A stretch of 64,000 nucleotides of DNA from Imbricaverruca yamaguchii (GCA_034440575.1 JAOTOL010001479.1:652501-716500), one strand, 5' to 3'. Shown: positions 20,730-32,951, counted from the stretch's first letter. The notes: generated from the sequence alone by a model not told the origin. Numbers and translations: made by a program.

Positions 20730-21880
20730 GGCTGCGGTTGTATTGCATGTGTGCTTTCCTCAGGTGGTGTAAGGAACCGGGTTTTCTGAGGGTCCAGGAT
20801 GCTGTCATTGTGTTTAATGGAGGTCTTTTGGCCCTAATTTCCATTGGTTCGGTGATTTTGAGCTCAGCTATATCTTTGCAGACTTGCAGAGTAGATATGC
20901 TGAGTGTTTTAGAGTCCAAAGTGAGTGTCCCATGAGTGATTGTGAAGTGTTCGCCAAATGGGATATTAGCGGTTGTATTTTTAGCGTCTCCATGTGCTCA
21001 TTAAGTCTGTCCCTGACAATGCTTTTTGTTTACCCTATATACGTCATGTCCCATGGTAGGCATAGCTGGCATGTTATAAGGCAGACGCTGTTCCGTGTGT
21101 TGCATCTGCTTTGAAGTCCTGCGAGACAACGGTGACACTTTTTTCTCCCAGCAGGACACGGGTGTTAGTTGAGAGCGGACTTGGTCAATGTTTCTGAAAG
21201 TGTTTTGCCACTCTGCAATGCCACACGTATTGATAGTTTTAAGGTTTTGATTGCCGCTGTTATTTTTTGATGAGCTCAACATCTATGTAGGGGAGGCTGA
21301 CGAAAGTTGCGTTGTCTCTGGGGTCTGAACGTCGCGTTTGTGTATGTGCACTTCTCATTGGGTGTGCTACCTGAAACATTGCTCTTTTGATCATGCGAGG
21401 TGGTTTGCCAGAAACAAAGTGTCGATTTTTGCATGCCATGAGTCTAGGCATTAGCATTAGGTCCGAGACGCTTCGATCTCAAGGTCTGTGCATACAAAAC
21501 TGCTCTTTTTGTTTGGATGGGGTGTGCCGAGAAATATGGAAGGGCTATGGGCGCCGCCATCGGTTTTATGTATAGCTCGGTCACGTGAGAATCGTCCTTG
21601 TTGATGGTCAGAAGTGTTTCAGGAAAGGTACTTGTTGTTTACTAGAATGGTCACTGCGCTCCATGGATAGTTTTATGGAGGGACGGAAGTTGTTGAGAAA
21701 ATTGAAGTAATCGTCGAGTGCTTTTGATCCGTGTGTCCAAATACCCAGGACATTATCAATTTAGTGCATATATGTTGTGGGCTGGTGTTGATTTGACGTT
21801 AGGAGGAGTGTCTCAACTGCGTTCAAGAATATGATGGCCAGTGGTGGAGCAATCCGACTCCCCATAGATGCATCATGCAT
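20730..21880 (-). pseudogene. Decayed Penelope-like element of a second lineage
   Basis: On the minus strand, with frameshifts: an RT block G-S-R-I-A-P-P-L-A-I-I-F-L-N near 21,840-21,880 and a motif C region Y-M-H-stop-I-D-N-V-L-G-I-W-T-H-G near 21,720-21,770. Further on is a GIY-YIG block, C-L-I-T-C-Q-L-C...M-T-Y-I-G-stop-T-K-S-I-V-R-D-R-L-N-E-H near 21,000-21,090. The order RT then GIY-YIG is that of endonuclease-bearing PLEs. It is clearly diverged from the array at 48-58 kb and full of stops. The boundaries are approximate. Confidence 0.75.
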
Positions 21881-21974
21881 ACACATACGGATCATACACT
21901 TTCAGGTGGTTTATGTCAATGAGCAGATCACGACTGTGCCCATCGGGCATATGTGGAGGGAGCAGACACATACC

Positions 21975-22060
21975 CATCTCGTCCACAATACAGAGAGCAT
22001 ATCACGTCCGACCACTTCCCCCGTCCACAATAAAGAGGGCATATCACGTCCGCCCACAAT
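21975..22060 (+). repeat. Two direct repeats of ~40 bp
   Basis: CGTCCACAATACAGAGAGCA...CACGTCCGACCAC is repeated with few changes as CGTCCACAATAAAGAGGGCA...CACGTCCGCCCAC. The function is unknown. Confidence 0.65.
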
Positions 22061-22609
22061 GCTACCAGTGAGCCTGGTAACCCGAGTGCTCGTCCCTCGC
22101 AGGCGACTCTCCCTCGTCGCACATGCGGTTCGCACATACCCTTCAGTTAGGTAACTGCGTAGTGGCATTGACAGCACGTTCAACATTGTATTCAAATTAT
22201 GTCGTTGAACAGAAATGGTTCGATAACATGGCGGTGTCATGGCATATGTAACAATCTCTGCTTAGCAAAGACGCTGATCAATGATCAAGAATTACAACGG
22301 AGACTACAATTGAGTCTTTTCATCGTCCACTGATGTGCACGTCCAGGCTGAAATTTAAGAACCCGAAGATAATTAGATGAATTTAGGCAAATTGCAGAGT
22401 GTATATTTCTTAATAATACTTATGGTACAAGCAGTCAAAATGGCATAGGAATGTCGATGGTGTGCGATGTACTCCATAGACGTCATGGTTGAGCTTCTCA
22501 ATCATTGGGGCATGCACAGTGGCGTACCTAAGGGAGGGAGCACTGGAGCAGTCCCCCTCTCCATGATAGGTTGTGGGCCCCAACAATTGCGCCTCGGTGC
22601 GGAAAAATA
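22061..22609. other. No recognisable feature
   Basis: Unique-looking sequence without gene signals. It leads into the family B minisatellite. Confidence 0.3.
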
Positions 22610-23900
22610 GCGTCACGCTACCTAAAAATCATGTTGGTGTCCCTTACAATCGCAAAGGGGCCACACAAATCAATGGATCCGCCAAAAAGTCGCGCAGGAG
22701 TCCCTAAAAAGAGGCTGGAGCCTCTCAACATCCCACCAAGACCCCTAACAATCACAATGAAGACCTCAAAAATCGCCCCGGGACCATAAAAATGAAGTTG
22801 ATAGCCTCAAAATGTGGGACCGGACTCGCGAAAATACTGTTGGAAGTCGCGCCGGGACGCCGATAAGTCACGTCAATGCCCCATGAAACTACGCAAAGGC
22901 TTTAAAAGGTGTGATTAGGACTCTGAATCTCGCTGAGGGCCAAAAAGTTTCTCCGTGACCCCGAAAATGACGCTGGACCCGAAAAACACTGTTCGGGCCC
23001 TCGAAATCACACTGGGTCCAAGAACGTCGGGCCGTGACCTCTGATAATCGCACTGGGGGCACAAAAAGTTGGATCGGGCCCCTGAAAACCACGCTGGGAG
23101 GAGAAAACGTCGCACTGTGGTCCTTGAAAATCACGATGGTGACCGCTCGCATGCCAGCAAGCTTGCACCGAACCAGACAATTTGTGCCGGGAGAGCCAAT
23201 TTAACACTGGGACCCAGATAAGTACAACACGATTTGAGAACTAGCGCCAAATCCCCCCTCAAAAACATATCGCGCTTTGGCGCACTTTGGACCAAAAATT
23301 AATGTCGCTAGTCATATAAATCCTCGTCGGGTCATCAAAAATTCCCCTCAGGGCTCCCAAAAGGTTGCGTCGGCGGTCCCAGCTAAGCACAGCGTGGCCC
23401 CAAGATCGCATCGAAACCCGACAAAGATCAAGCCGGATCCCTTCAAAAAGAGATTCAGAAAAATTTATGTCCGAGCCAGGAAAATCGCTCCTTAGCTCAA
23501 ACATACACATATGCCTTAATATATCGCATACGGCACCTAAAAACGCACCGGAGGTTAAAAAATCGCCATGTGACCCCCCCCACACACACAAAAATATGTC
23601 GCCAGTGGCCCGAAAAAAATCAGGCCGTGGCTCGGACTTTGCATAATTCAGGAAAAGTCAACAAAAATTGTGTCGAGCCTAGAGAACTGGCGTCGGATTC
23701 CCCCGGAACCATGCGCCTGGACCTGAAATGTCGCAGGGGGACTCCAGGACTGGAGCCCCAAATATCGTCTTGGGATCCCACAAAATATAAGCGAGGAACC
23801 ACAAATAAGCACAGGGGGATCCTAAGAGCGCAACTGGAGAACAAAAATGCACCTCGCCCTCCAAAGCGTACCGACTCTGGTAAAAAGTGGCGGGGCCTTC
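22610..23900 (+). repeat. Degenerate ~28-30-bp minisatellite (family B), main array
   Basis: About 1.3 kb of irregular units with an A-rich core (CCCAAAAAT, CTCAAAAATCGC, CCTGAAAAT) followed by a GC-rich part (CGCTGGGACC, CCGGGACC). Units differ strongly, so the array is old. Long open frames on both strands (for example 23,570-24,076) follow from the low stop density and are not gene evidence. Confidence 0.6.
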
Positions 23901-26489
23901 AGAACCATATACATTTCCCAAAAATATACACGAACACTATTCACTTATGTTTGCCTGCCAATATTTGTCTGCCAGATGCCGAAGAAAGAATGTTCAGCCA
24001 GCGATCACCCGTCTTTTCTGCTTTTAATTCTTTCCATTTATGCCTTCCCCACACACATGCACTTAGCGGAAGTTGACGAAATTTTGATTAAACAGCAATA
24101 GTAATGGTTTCACTCGCACCAGGGAGATAAACCTAGTATAAAAAATCATCCATCAGTCGTGTAAAGAGTTCTAAGTCCAGCAAGAAGTGTGAATTTGAAA
24201 GTACTTATATTGTGATGATAGTCCTTTTTCAGCATCACATGCTGTTAGTCGCCTACCCCATCTCCCTTAACGGCGAAAGTTGTTTGTTCGCTATTGAAAT
24301 TCTCGGGTTATCTATCCAAAAGTGCTCAATCGCGGTATTTTGCGAGATTCCTGGGTGCCACCCTGCTGTTGACTCTGACCCTTCCACTTTTTGAGACGTT
24401 CCTACACCTATGATGACTTGCAGCATATTTAGTTGTAATTAAAGAATAATTGAGCAGGTCTCCACATCAGCTATTGTGCACAGATGCGCTACCTACATAG
24501 GAAATGGCATAAGATTAAGAAGCAAATAATTCTGAGGTGTTTTGATAAACTTGACCCAGGAGGTCCCTATTTAGGAATCGTAAGCATGTGCTAAGATTAC
24601 AATAATCTTATATATTACCTCAATATTTCAATTCGTTGCCATTTCCAACTGGTATATGGTTAGCAAAACTACTGTTGTCAGATATGCGATAAAAATAAAT
24701 TAAGATTTCCCATCCCTGCAATTGATTGAATCTATCATATCAAAGACCATATAATTGATGGCGGCCACCTTGAAAATGTCCGCCATTTTTGTCAAAGGTC
24801 GAATCTGAGATGCCCATATAGCAAACAAAAAAATCATCATTTAGACGTAGCCTAGCTGTGCGCAAAATTTCATGGTGGTACCATCTAACCCACGATACTT
24901 TCATATATTGACAGTACCACTATGTCGAGAAGGGTAAAATCCCGCACTATCTATGACTCTTGGCCGGACCCTGGAATTAGAGGAAAAGATTCAGGGCTAT
25001 AACCTGGTGTTGCAAAGCTGTACTTTGTCCCCAGAGACTCAAAGCATCAATCAAATTATTACAACTTGTGCCCTGCAGTTATGAGGTTCCACTGCAATAC
25101 ATGCGGCTTCGGAGTTACCGTGTCGCAGGCGACACGTACCATGCAATCCCGGGTGAAAACTTTGGAACATGTGACTGCGTTACGATGAAAGATATCGTAA
25201 GCATACGCCCTTGCTCAATATCTACACATGTGCACTGCACCACGCAAGACAAGATGGCCTTGCTACTTCGATTCTGCTATTAGTGCTTGCTACGATAACA
25301 TTATCGCTGTGCTTAGTTCCCAGTTAGTGTCAGATGTGCTCTGATACAGATCAAGTAGAACACGAAGAGATGTGTCCCAGAACCAAGTAATCGCTAGATC
25401 TTAGTGGTGACAAGTGGTAATTCTCTACTCCACTAATGCCATGTTCACTCGTGATATAATATTGCTCGTTAGGAGACGGAGCATCAGATTTAGCTGCTCC
25501 CCAGTATCCTGAAATCCTAATGTGGAAGTCGTCGCCTGCTTTATCCTCCGACGAACAGACTTCTTGAATTGATTTCTATGAAGCTTCATGACATCCGATG
25601 AATGTTGTGAACTCTGAAGTGAAGAGTATATGTGTTTTCATCAGTTCTTTTGGTAAAGTGTCTTTTCAGCGTGACAAAAACAACCGAGGTGTGCGCCATT
25701 ACTGTCATCGCACTGCAATGCATACCTCCAGACTTCTCTGTAATATTCGGCTGCTGATGTCGGTCACCGGACCTCTCGTGTGCCGCCGAATAGTCGTCCA
25801 TCCAGCACGTCTCAACTCGTGTTCTAGATAGCTGTGTTCATCTTGATTGATAGGTAGCTCGTGCAACAGTTCTACTACTTCAAAGGCAGGCAGGACTACA
25901 ACACGGCGAAAAATGGTATCTGCACTTGAAGACCAGACTAAACTGAAACCGTAGGTTCTGATAGATTCATATCGATATAGTTCGGACACCGGGAAGCCCA
26001 GAAACCATAATTTATGACCTGTTTTCGAAATGGTACTTAGGCATCGTCCCAACATAACTCCGACCAGATCTTTATCATTGTATTCAAGAGTGCTATGCAT
26101 AAACAGACGTATATGTGTGAAATATTTGTACGTATATTGAAACAATGTTCACGTTCCTATTTTAGTGACATAGGCATTACATTTCGACACATGTGTACAG
26201 TCATAGGCACATGTTTGAAGACAACCTTGCATACATTAAAGTCTATAGAGCTCTCACGTAGAGACGCCATGACAGGCACAAGTTATCTTTGCCCATAGCC
26301 TTCCCTTCCTGAAGCTGTCTATCCGTCGCTGTCGCTGATAACCCACAACTTACTGATAATCACACCGGGGAAACATCCTTGGTCGTCCGGGTCCAATCAG
26401 CAGTACACTGGGTTTCGGGGAAGCTTTGGACATCAAGACTGGCTAATGGCAGATTGAAATTATGAGATTTGACCTGGGTTTCGGGCTAG
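23901..26489. other. No recognisable feature; one 146-codon open frame
   Basis: The longest frame is minus 25,705-26,145 (146 codons). I do not recognise its product. A remote resemblance of its C-terminal part to the post-RT region of PLEs (H-S-Y-L-E-H-E-L-R-R-A-G-W) is too weak to use. The rest shows nothing. Confidence 0.25.
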
Positions 26490-26930
26490 AGATAAGGTAC
26501 AGAGAGACATGGTCGGTGACCGATTGACCGGCGCGTTTCCGAAGGCCCGGTGTGTTTATTTACTGTCTCGGCGTACTTTTTATGATGATGTCACTTTGCG
26601 GGCCCTTGGATTCTTTGGGTTCTCACGACGTCTGCAGCTCCTGTGCGGTTTGAGGGCCCGGGCGCGTTTTGCCCCCGGTGTGTTTGGGCTCCTAGTACGC
26701 TAATATAAGGTTCCAGCGCATCTGTATCAGCTCTATCCAGCGTTGTAACTCTGCACTGCAACTGTGTAGCTTTTCTTCTGGACTCGCTGTGTTTTGGAGG
26801 CTCCCGGGATTTTGTTGGGTTTCCGGTGACTGAGGGCACTGCTATGATTATTTATAGCCCCCGATGGGATATTTGGTGTCCTCAACACAAATTTATGCTG
26901 CCCCAGTTCGACTTTTGTGACATATTTTGA
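26490..26930 (-). repeat. Family B minisatellite, inverted
   Basis: GGGCGCGTTTTGCCCCCGG, GGTGTGTTTGGGCTCC and GGGATTTTGTTGGGTTTCCGG recur at about 28-30 bases. This is the reverse-complement form of the main array at 22.6-23.9 kb. Confidence 0.5.
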
Positions 26931-27189
26931 ATACACTTCATGGCATGCTATGATAGAAGAACCATGGCGGTGAAGATTGGTACGATGAATTTAATTCTCA
27001 TATTTTTGGGTTGGGTGTAGGGTTACATGCGAATATAGGAGGTGTACAATAATTTTTGGGATTATTTTCTGTTTGCCGAGGAAATGTCATCGTGTAATGG
27101 TAATGGTAAATATTGTATCAAGGTAGAAATTTATCAGGAAAATACAATAGCTGAATGTCAGTCCATCTTATCCCTAAGGAATGGGTGGA

Positions 27190-27445
27190 TCGATGGATTA
27201 TTATGGAGGCACATGTCCAGAAGGGAACTACTTAGCCTTTCAGGGGGACCTACGGTTGAAAAAAAAAAATTGAGGGGCACACGCGAGCATTCCCGCAGGG
27301 GCGCATTTTCCTCATGGAGTGGCGCCCCTGGCTAGAATATTTGAGGCAGGGATACAGTCGGGTCTTCCAAGAGGAGCGCCTTTCCTTCAAAGAGGGAGTA
27401 CCCCAAAGAGGGAGTACCCTTCTTATAGGGCCTTCTCCTATGGTG
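27190..27445 (+). repeat. GGGGCGCC-rich dispersed repeat
   Basis: Shares words such as AGGGGCGC, GTGGCGCCCCTGG and GGAGCGCCTTTCCTTC with 62,690-63,010, and more weakly with 29,120-29,300 and 38,880-39,080. Probably one decayed interspersed repeat family. Confidence 0.4.
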
Positions 27446-27464
27446 GCATATCTGATTCTAGGAC

Positions 27465-27640
27465 AAGTGTACGTATGGCAGATGTACGTAAGCAAATGCA
27501 CTTAAGTTCAGATGTGCGTATGCCAATTGTACGCAAGCCCAGATTCACGTATGGAAAATGTACGTATGCGGAAGTGTACGTAAGTGCAAAAGTACGTATG
27601 CGCAAATGTGCGTAAGCGCAAATGCAAGTTGTATCCGTGC
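27465..27640 (+). repeat. ~18-bp GTACGTA minisatellite
   Basis: Units such as AATGTACGTATGCGCA and AGTGTACGTAAGTGCA alternate TACGTAT and TACGTAA at about 18-base spacing. Each unit carries the palindrome TACGTA or a one-base variant of it. Confidence 0.75.
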
Positions 27641-27879
27641 CTGCAGATAATCGCATTTCAACTACAAACAATCGCTCTTGGGCCACCAATATTTCCGTCA
27701 CGACCCCCCCCCTCCACAAAAAAATTGCCTCCCAGTCAGTGCCGCTCGTTTTACGCCCACAGGTAATGCTCGACTCATGATGACGGGAGGTCACGGTTCA
27801 CAATGCTACTATTAATGGCATGCATTATGTGTGGTCCAACAACACCAAAAGCACCTTGAGCATCGTGATTCTGATGCTG
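27641..27879. other. No recognisable feature
   Basis: Short spacer with a C-run near 27,705. No gene signal. Confidence 0.3.
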
Positions 27880-28080
27880 TCAGCACTGCACGCGCGTGAC
27901 GATCCGTCAACAACGCGGACACACAACGAGTGCTTGTTCAATGGTGTCATCCTGCCATCTAGCGAGAAATATTGTAACCTATGCTTCAGCGTTGAATCTG
28001 ATGACATTCATTCCTTATTCAATGCCGTAATACCAAGACCGTGCTGCTACCTAGCGAATGAAAGCTGAACTTATGCTTCT
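27880..28080 (-). repeat. Satellite-flanking segment, inverted copy
   Basis: Reverse complement of about 9,000-9,180. Orientation and order relative to the satellite match, so this is a second copy of the same element. Confidence 0.7.
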
Positions 28081-28757
28081 TGGACATCACAATTGAGAGT
28101 AGATCTTCTGAACAATCCAGTCCCGAGAGTAGATCCTCTGAACATACCGGACCAAGAGTAGATCCTCTGAACATTCCGTCCCGGGAGTAGATCTTGTGAA
28201 CACTTCCGTCCTCGGAGTAGATCCTCTGAACATTTCCAGGAGTAGATCTTCTGAACATTTCCAGCAGTAGATCTTCTGAACAACTAAGGCCTATTTGTAG
28301 ATCCTCTGAACAATCCGGTCGCGAGAGTAGATCTTGTGAAAAAAAAATTATCCTGAAAGTAGATCCTGTGAACACTTTCGTCTTCGAGTAGATCTTCTGA
28401 ACAAACCAGTCCCGGGAGTAGATCTTGTGAACACTTCCAGCTTTCAGTAGATCCTCTGAACATTTGCATTCGGGAGTAGATCTTCTGAACACTTGAGGCC
28501 TATTTGTAGATCCTCTGAACAACCCAGCCCCGAGAGTAGATCTTGTGAAAAACATTCTCCTGAAAGTAGATCCTGTGAACACTTTCGACTTCGAGTAGAT
28601 CCTCTGAACAATTCAGTCTTGGGAGTAGATCTTGTGAACATTTCCTCCTCCAAGTAGGTCTTGTGAACATAGACCTTCTTAAAGTAGGTCTTCTGAAAAT
28701 AGATCTTCTGAGCGTAGATCTACTGAAAATAGATCTTCTGAAAGTAGATCTTATGAG
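28081..28757 (-). repeat. AGATCTAC satellite array, uninterrupted inverted copy
   Basis: About 22 units of 29-30 bases with the core AGTAGATCTTCTGAACA. Unit-to-unit variants follow the same order as in 5,828-6,093 plus 8,608-8,996 read in reverse, with extra units. It preserves the site into which CR1 copy 1 inserted in the other array (around 28,460). Confidence 0.88.
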
Positions 28758-29119
28758 CCTCACCCGCGTATTTCACCCCGCCCCCGCCAACGAAAGAAAA
28801 AGAATAAGAGTCTTGAATTCGATGAAAACGAACATCCGACAGCAAAATCTAGCTTCACTCTCAAATTGTGGTCCCTCAGATCGAGTTTCGTATTCAAACT
28901 TACGTGAACTTTCGGAAGTGAATGACGAAGCTATTTTTAAACAATAATAAAACTACCTCATATGTATTTCAAATCATGTTTAAGTAATACTAACCCGAGC
29001 TCGCCTACACTGCACTTTTAGGTTTGTCAGCACTGATTAAGACCTGCAAAGGTTGAAACGGTCACATTTCATTAGTCATCTTCACATAGCTGTTATTGCA
29101 TATTTGTATTCACACTGAG
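28758..29119. other. No recognisable feature
   Basis: Unique-looking AT-rich sequence. Confidence 0.3.
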
Positions 29120-29371
29120 CCAGGAGCGGATCCAGGAATTGCCATGGGGACACTTTGTCTCTGGAGGGGTGCCATTTCTGCCAAGGGCTCCTCTGGCTGG
29201 GAAGAATATCAAGGAGGGTGCACTCGAGCACATTGAAGGGCACACCTTTCCTCAGAGGGGGTCCTCTGGTTGAACAACTGGGGGGGGGGGGGGGTGGGGG
29301 GCGCAATCTAGCCTGCATGCGGCCGGTATGGCACTACCTTCCGTGATGGGGCATGTACACTCAGTATTCCA

Positions 29372-29410
<39 letters not shown>
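29120..29410 (+). repeat. GGGG-rich dispersed repeat and (AT)n microsatellite
   Basis: 29,120-29,300 resembles the repeat at 27,190-27,445 and ends in a G-run of about 14 (29,281-29,294). (AT)n of about 16 units follows at about 29,375-29,410. Confidence 0.6.
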
Positions 29411-29413
<3 letters not shown>

Positions 29414-30094
29414 AGCGTCTATAACTACAGCCATGCTCTTCTGTACAAAAGCGCCAAACATTTCGTTTTCTGTCGCAATAAAAAAACTGTTTGACATGGT
29501 TGTTACAAAACTAATCAACTTTAGAGTCCGACAAATTTTCGTGAATGATGGGTACTCGAACACTGATTTTGTCTACACTGTTCGTTCCATGCCCAGCAAT
29601 TTCGTGCAACGGGACAATGAGTCGCGTAATACTGATCACGTTCAGATAATTTACAAAAGCACCCTCACGTCAGCTTGGAAAAACGACGAGATTATGCGAG
29701 ACATAGTTTTCTGAAATTGCACAGCTACCGACACTACCAAACAACTACGACTGTCGATTTACTACCAAAGTCCTGATGTCTCTCTTCATTAAAACAGCTT
29801 AGCACACGAATCAGCTGAGATCAAGTAGACCAATGTAGTTTATCGGTTCTAATGCAAATCCGGCAACTGCGCGACCCGTCAGGTTTGTCATATTGGGACG
29901 ACCACAGCAACGCTGAACAGGCGGTTGACGATGCACTTCAGAAATGGTGCCCCTAAAGCACACCTGCAAGAGCACCGCTTCACAGCTTCACTCTCACCAG
30001 GCACACGCTCACTGAGAACACAACCAAGCTGGCACGATGTCGTGATCAGAAGCGACTGTCCACGTCAGAAACTGCATACACACGAGACACATTA
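29411..30094. other. No recognisable feature
   Basis: A plus-strand frame runs through the (AT)n to 29,714. It has no motif and is not supported. Confidence 0.3.
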
Positions 30095-30408
30095 TCCATA
30101 ATCATAGGCGCACCTGAGGGGGGTCCAGGGGGCCCGCTCCCCCCCCAATGAGACCAAAGTGCCCTCTTGGCCGGAACGTCCCAAATTTAACCCCAAAATC
30201 ACCTGCCTTATGTGCCTCGCTTGTGCCAAAGGTGCCCCTTGGGTCTAAAACTGCCCTTTTGGCCATTTTTGTCACGCCTCCCCCCCCGGTCAGCAAACCT
30301 TCCAGTGTGCCCCGGGCCGCAGTGTCCTTTTGGAGCCGGTCAAGTGCCCTTATCGGTCCGCCCCCCTCCCCCATGGAAAAATCCTGGGTGCGCGCCTGTC
30401 CATAATCA
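30095..30408. mobile_element. 294-bp MITE-like element with 10-bp target duplication
   Basis: TCCATAATCA occurs at 30,095-30,104 and 30,399-30,408. The sequence between starts TAGGCGCACC and ends GGTGCGCGCCTG, an imperfect terminal inverted repeat with core AGGCGC. The interior has G/C runs but no ORF. Size, inverted ends and duplication fit a non-autonomous DNA transposon; a 9-10-bp duplication would suit a Mutator-like source, which is inference. Confidence 0.65.
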
Positions 30409-31720
30409 ATTTACACAGCAAGCAGCTCACAGAACTGCCACTCTACGATAGGCAAACACCCATCGGGTAGTGGCGTCGCTTTACGAAAATGATTGGAGTG
30501 ACTCAAATCGAAGGCAAATGTGAATGGGAACCTGGACAACTGAACACATAAACACGGAGGATATGTCTTGATCGCATACATGGCGCATTCCTTAACTGCG
30601 GCAGATACTGAGTGCGCAAATTATGAAGCTATGACGGTATCAGGACCACTAACAGAACGATTGCGTTCTTTGCCTTTCATTTCCCGGCATGCCACTTCTT
30701 GCGCATACGATAACTTGAGCTTGTTGATGAACTCCAACACCACCTACTCGTTAACTTCAACGGCGATGTGGCGAACGAATCCCACACAGCCATTCTTATG
30801 TTGGGATGGTCTCCCACTGTCGAGGAAGACAATCCATCTCTGATTTTAGACGAGCCATAGTTATGCTCCATACGCAACCAGAATACGAACGAACTGTAAG
30901 CACACGTCGAGCGAGGATGATTAGTTTCACGCTTTTGAAGGCAGATTGTTCGCATGGACAGCGATGTGTTGCGAATTTACCATTTGTAATACATGACATG
31001 AACCAAATGGTTTCAACGCCACGTCACTAACTCGACCGCTGGGGTGAACAGGACTTTCGGCCTCGAAATACCGAACAATGGTAGCTCCCTATTACGTTTG
31101 CCGTTCTGTGTGCCGTTTGCAAAATCAAGCAAACGGAAACATCATCGCCCACACTGGTCCTCTAAACCGCTAATTTTGTGCACGACTTGATGGTATGATC
31201 TGATGTGTTAGTTATTCAGTTAAGCAATTTTCTTCTGGATTGCGCGCAACTGCCATTTGCAATTGCCCTAGTAATGCCGGCGCGGAGGTAGAAGCGCAAT
31301 TGTGATAACAAAACACAGTAGTTCAAAGGTCAATCATTAAGAGGATACAGATGAATATACGCTGCAAAGGGGATACGTAAGCAAGGAAGTAATGGCTGTT
31401 AATCGTCCCTGGACATGCTTGCAAGTTGCATATCTACAACAAAGTCATTATTTTCTTCTTCAGGACAATTCGGATGGATCAAATCCTTACTGGGGTGACT
31501 CAAAAGAAAGCTGTGAAAATTAAAGCGTCAAGATTTTAATTCAGGCTTGTGCTCCAGCCCGCATACGCAAGCGGCTGAAGAGTAACAGAAAGCAATTATG
31601 TGGTTAAGAGTTTGTTGTACGTTGATTGTGCCGCCATTCACTAGGCATTTCAAACCCGTATATGCCGGTACCGATATATGCCATGCTATGGGCGTCGATT
31701 TGCATATTTTTTAGGGGGCC
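30409..31720. other. No recognisable feature
   Basis: 1.3 kb without a recognisable gene or repeat. Open frames are under 95 codons and lack motifs. Confidence 0.3.
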
Positions 31721-31859
31721 TTGGCCCCTGCAATGTTGGCTTGCTTTCTAACATGGGAGCCTATGGGATCCCCCACCCCACGCCACACAATTAAATTCAT
31801 TTGGGCCCACCCACTCCTCCAAGTCTTGACCCTCTCCCATAATCATTTCCGGAAGTCAA

Positions 31860-32530
31860 CGAAGCAGGGCCCCGCAAAATCAACAAGGATGCGAAAAATC
31901 GTTCCGAGATACCACAAATCGACCATAAACCCATAAACCGGGCTCGTTCCGAAAGGAGCGCGCCGTGAAACCACAAATATCACGCAACGTTCTAAAATTC
32001 GTGTCGGAGACGACAAATATTGTACCGGGGTTTCCAGAAATCACGCCGGGCCCCATACAAGCGATACAGGCTTATGAAAAATTAGGGAGGTTGAGAAAAA
32101 TAACGTCTGTCACAGAAAACTTGCGCCTGAGCTCGAAAGGTTGCATTGGATCTCTCTCCCTCCCCCCCCACCAAAAAAACGCACTAAATCCCATAAATGA
32201 TCATCGGAAGCCCCAAAAAGTACAGCGGGACACGAAAAATAACATCGGAACCTGGAAAAATCAAGCCGGAGCCACGAAAATCAACATCCCCCACAAAAAA
32301 GTATATTTCCGAAAGAAGGAAAACTGTCCTGGGTCAGAAAACGCGCCAGAAATCCACAATCGCGTAAGGCAGCGAAAAGAAGACCGGGGCTTCAAAATCG
32401 CAACGGGAAACACAAGCATGGCGCCGGGCTCGAACAGTGACCTCGGGACCCGGAAAAGCTTCTTGGGCTACAACTTTAGATCACAAAAATCGCGTCGAGC
32501 ACAAAAACTCGTGTCGTTGTCCTAGAACCT
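31860..32530 (+). repeat. Family B minisatellite, second plus-strand array
   Basis: Units such as CCCCGCAAAATCAAC, CCACGAAAATCAACATC and CACAAAAATCGCGTCGAGC, about 28-30 bases apart, continue weakly at 32,760-32,900. The 186-codon frame 31,965-32,525 lies entirely inside the repeats. Confidence 0.55.
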
Positions 32531-32916
32531 TGTGTACTGTAGAACCTTGTTGAACTGTAAAACAACTTGAACCAGTCTTTCAAATACGTTTGGCACCCGT
32601 GTATCATGGGATCCGCGCTCCGAGCTGAACCCAGATATTCGGCTGGCACCTACTGCAATGGCTGGTGGTTTTGAACCAGTTGTCGCCGAGCCAGACAAGC
32701 CCTAGACTGCCACTGCCTGGTACCGAACTTGCCGACACTCATTCTTGGGCACAATGTTGGCAGGACGCCGATAAATCGTACCGAAGCCCCCTAACTCGCA
32801 TTGGGCCCAAAAAAATTGCCTTCCGAAAACACACATTCCATTTACCTTCCGCCACAAAATATGGTAAAAAGGTAAGCCATATTTGAATACAATTCACCGC
32901 ATTTTCAAAGCGAACT

Positions 32917-32951
32917 AAAGGTGACCTTGGGGGTTCTTTGAGGTCACCTTT
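32917..32951. repeat. 11-bp perfect inverted repeat
   Basis: AAAGGTGACCT (32,917-32,927) and AGGTCACCTTT (32,941-32,951) flank a 13-base loop. Each arm carries a nuclear-receptor-type half-site. The function is unknown. Confidence 0.7.

Noticed and set aside
23570..24076. 168-codon plus-strand frame
   Set aside because: It lies mostly in the family B minisatellite, whose unit has few stops. No domain or splice context.
28019..28763. Open frames encoding S-E-D-L-L-type repeat peptides
   Set aside because: They run through the AGATCTAC satellite on both strands and have no independent gene evidence.
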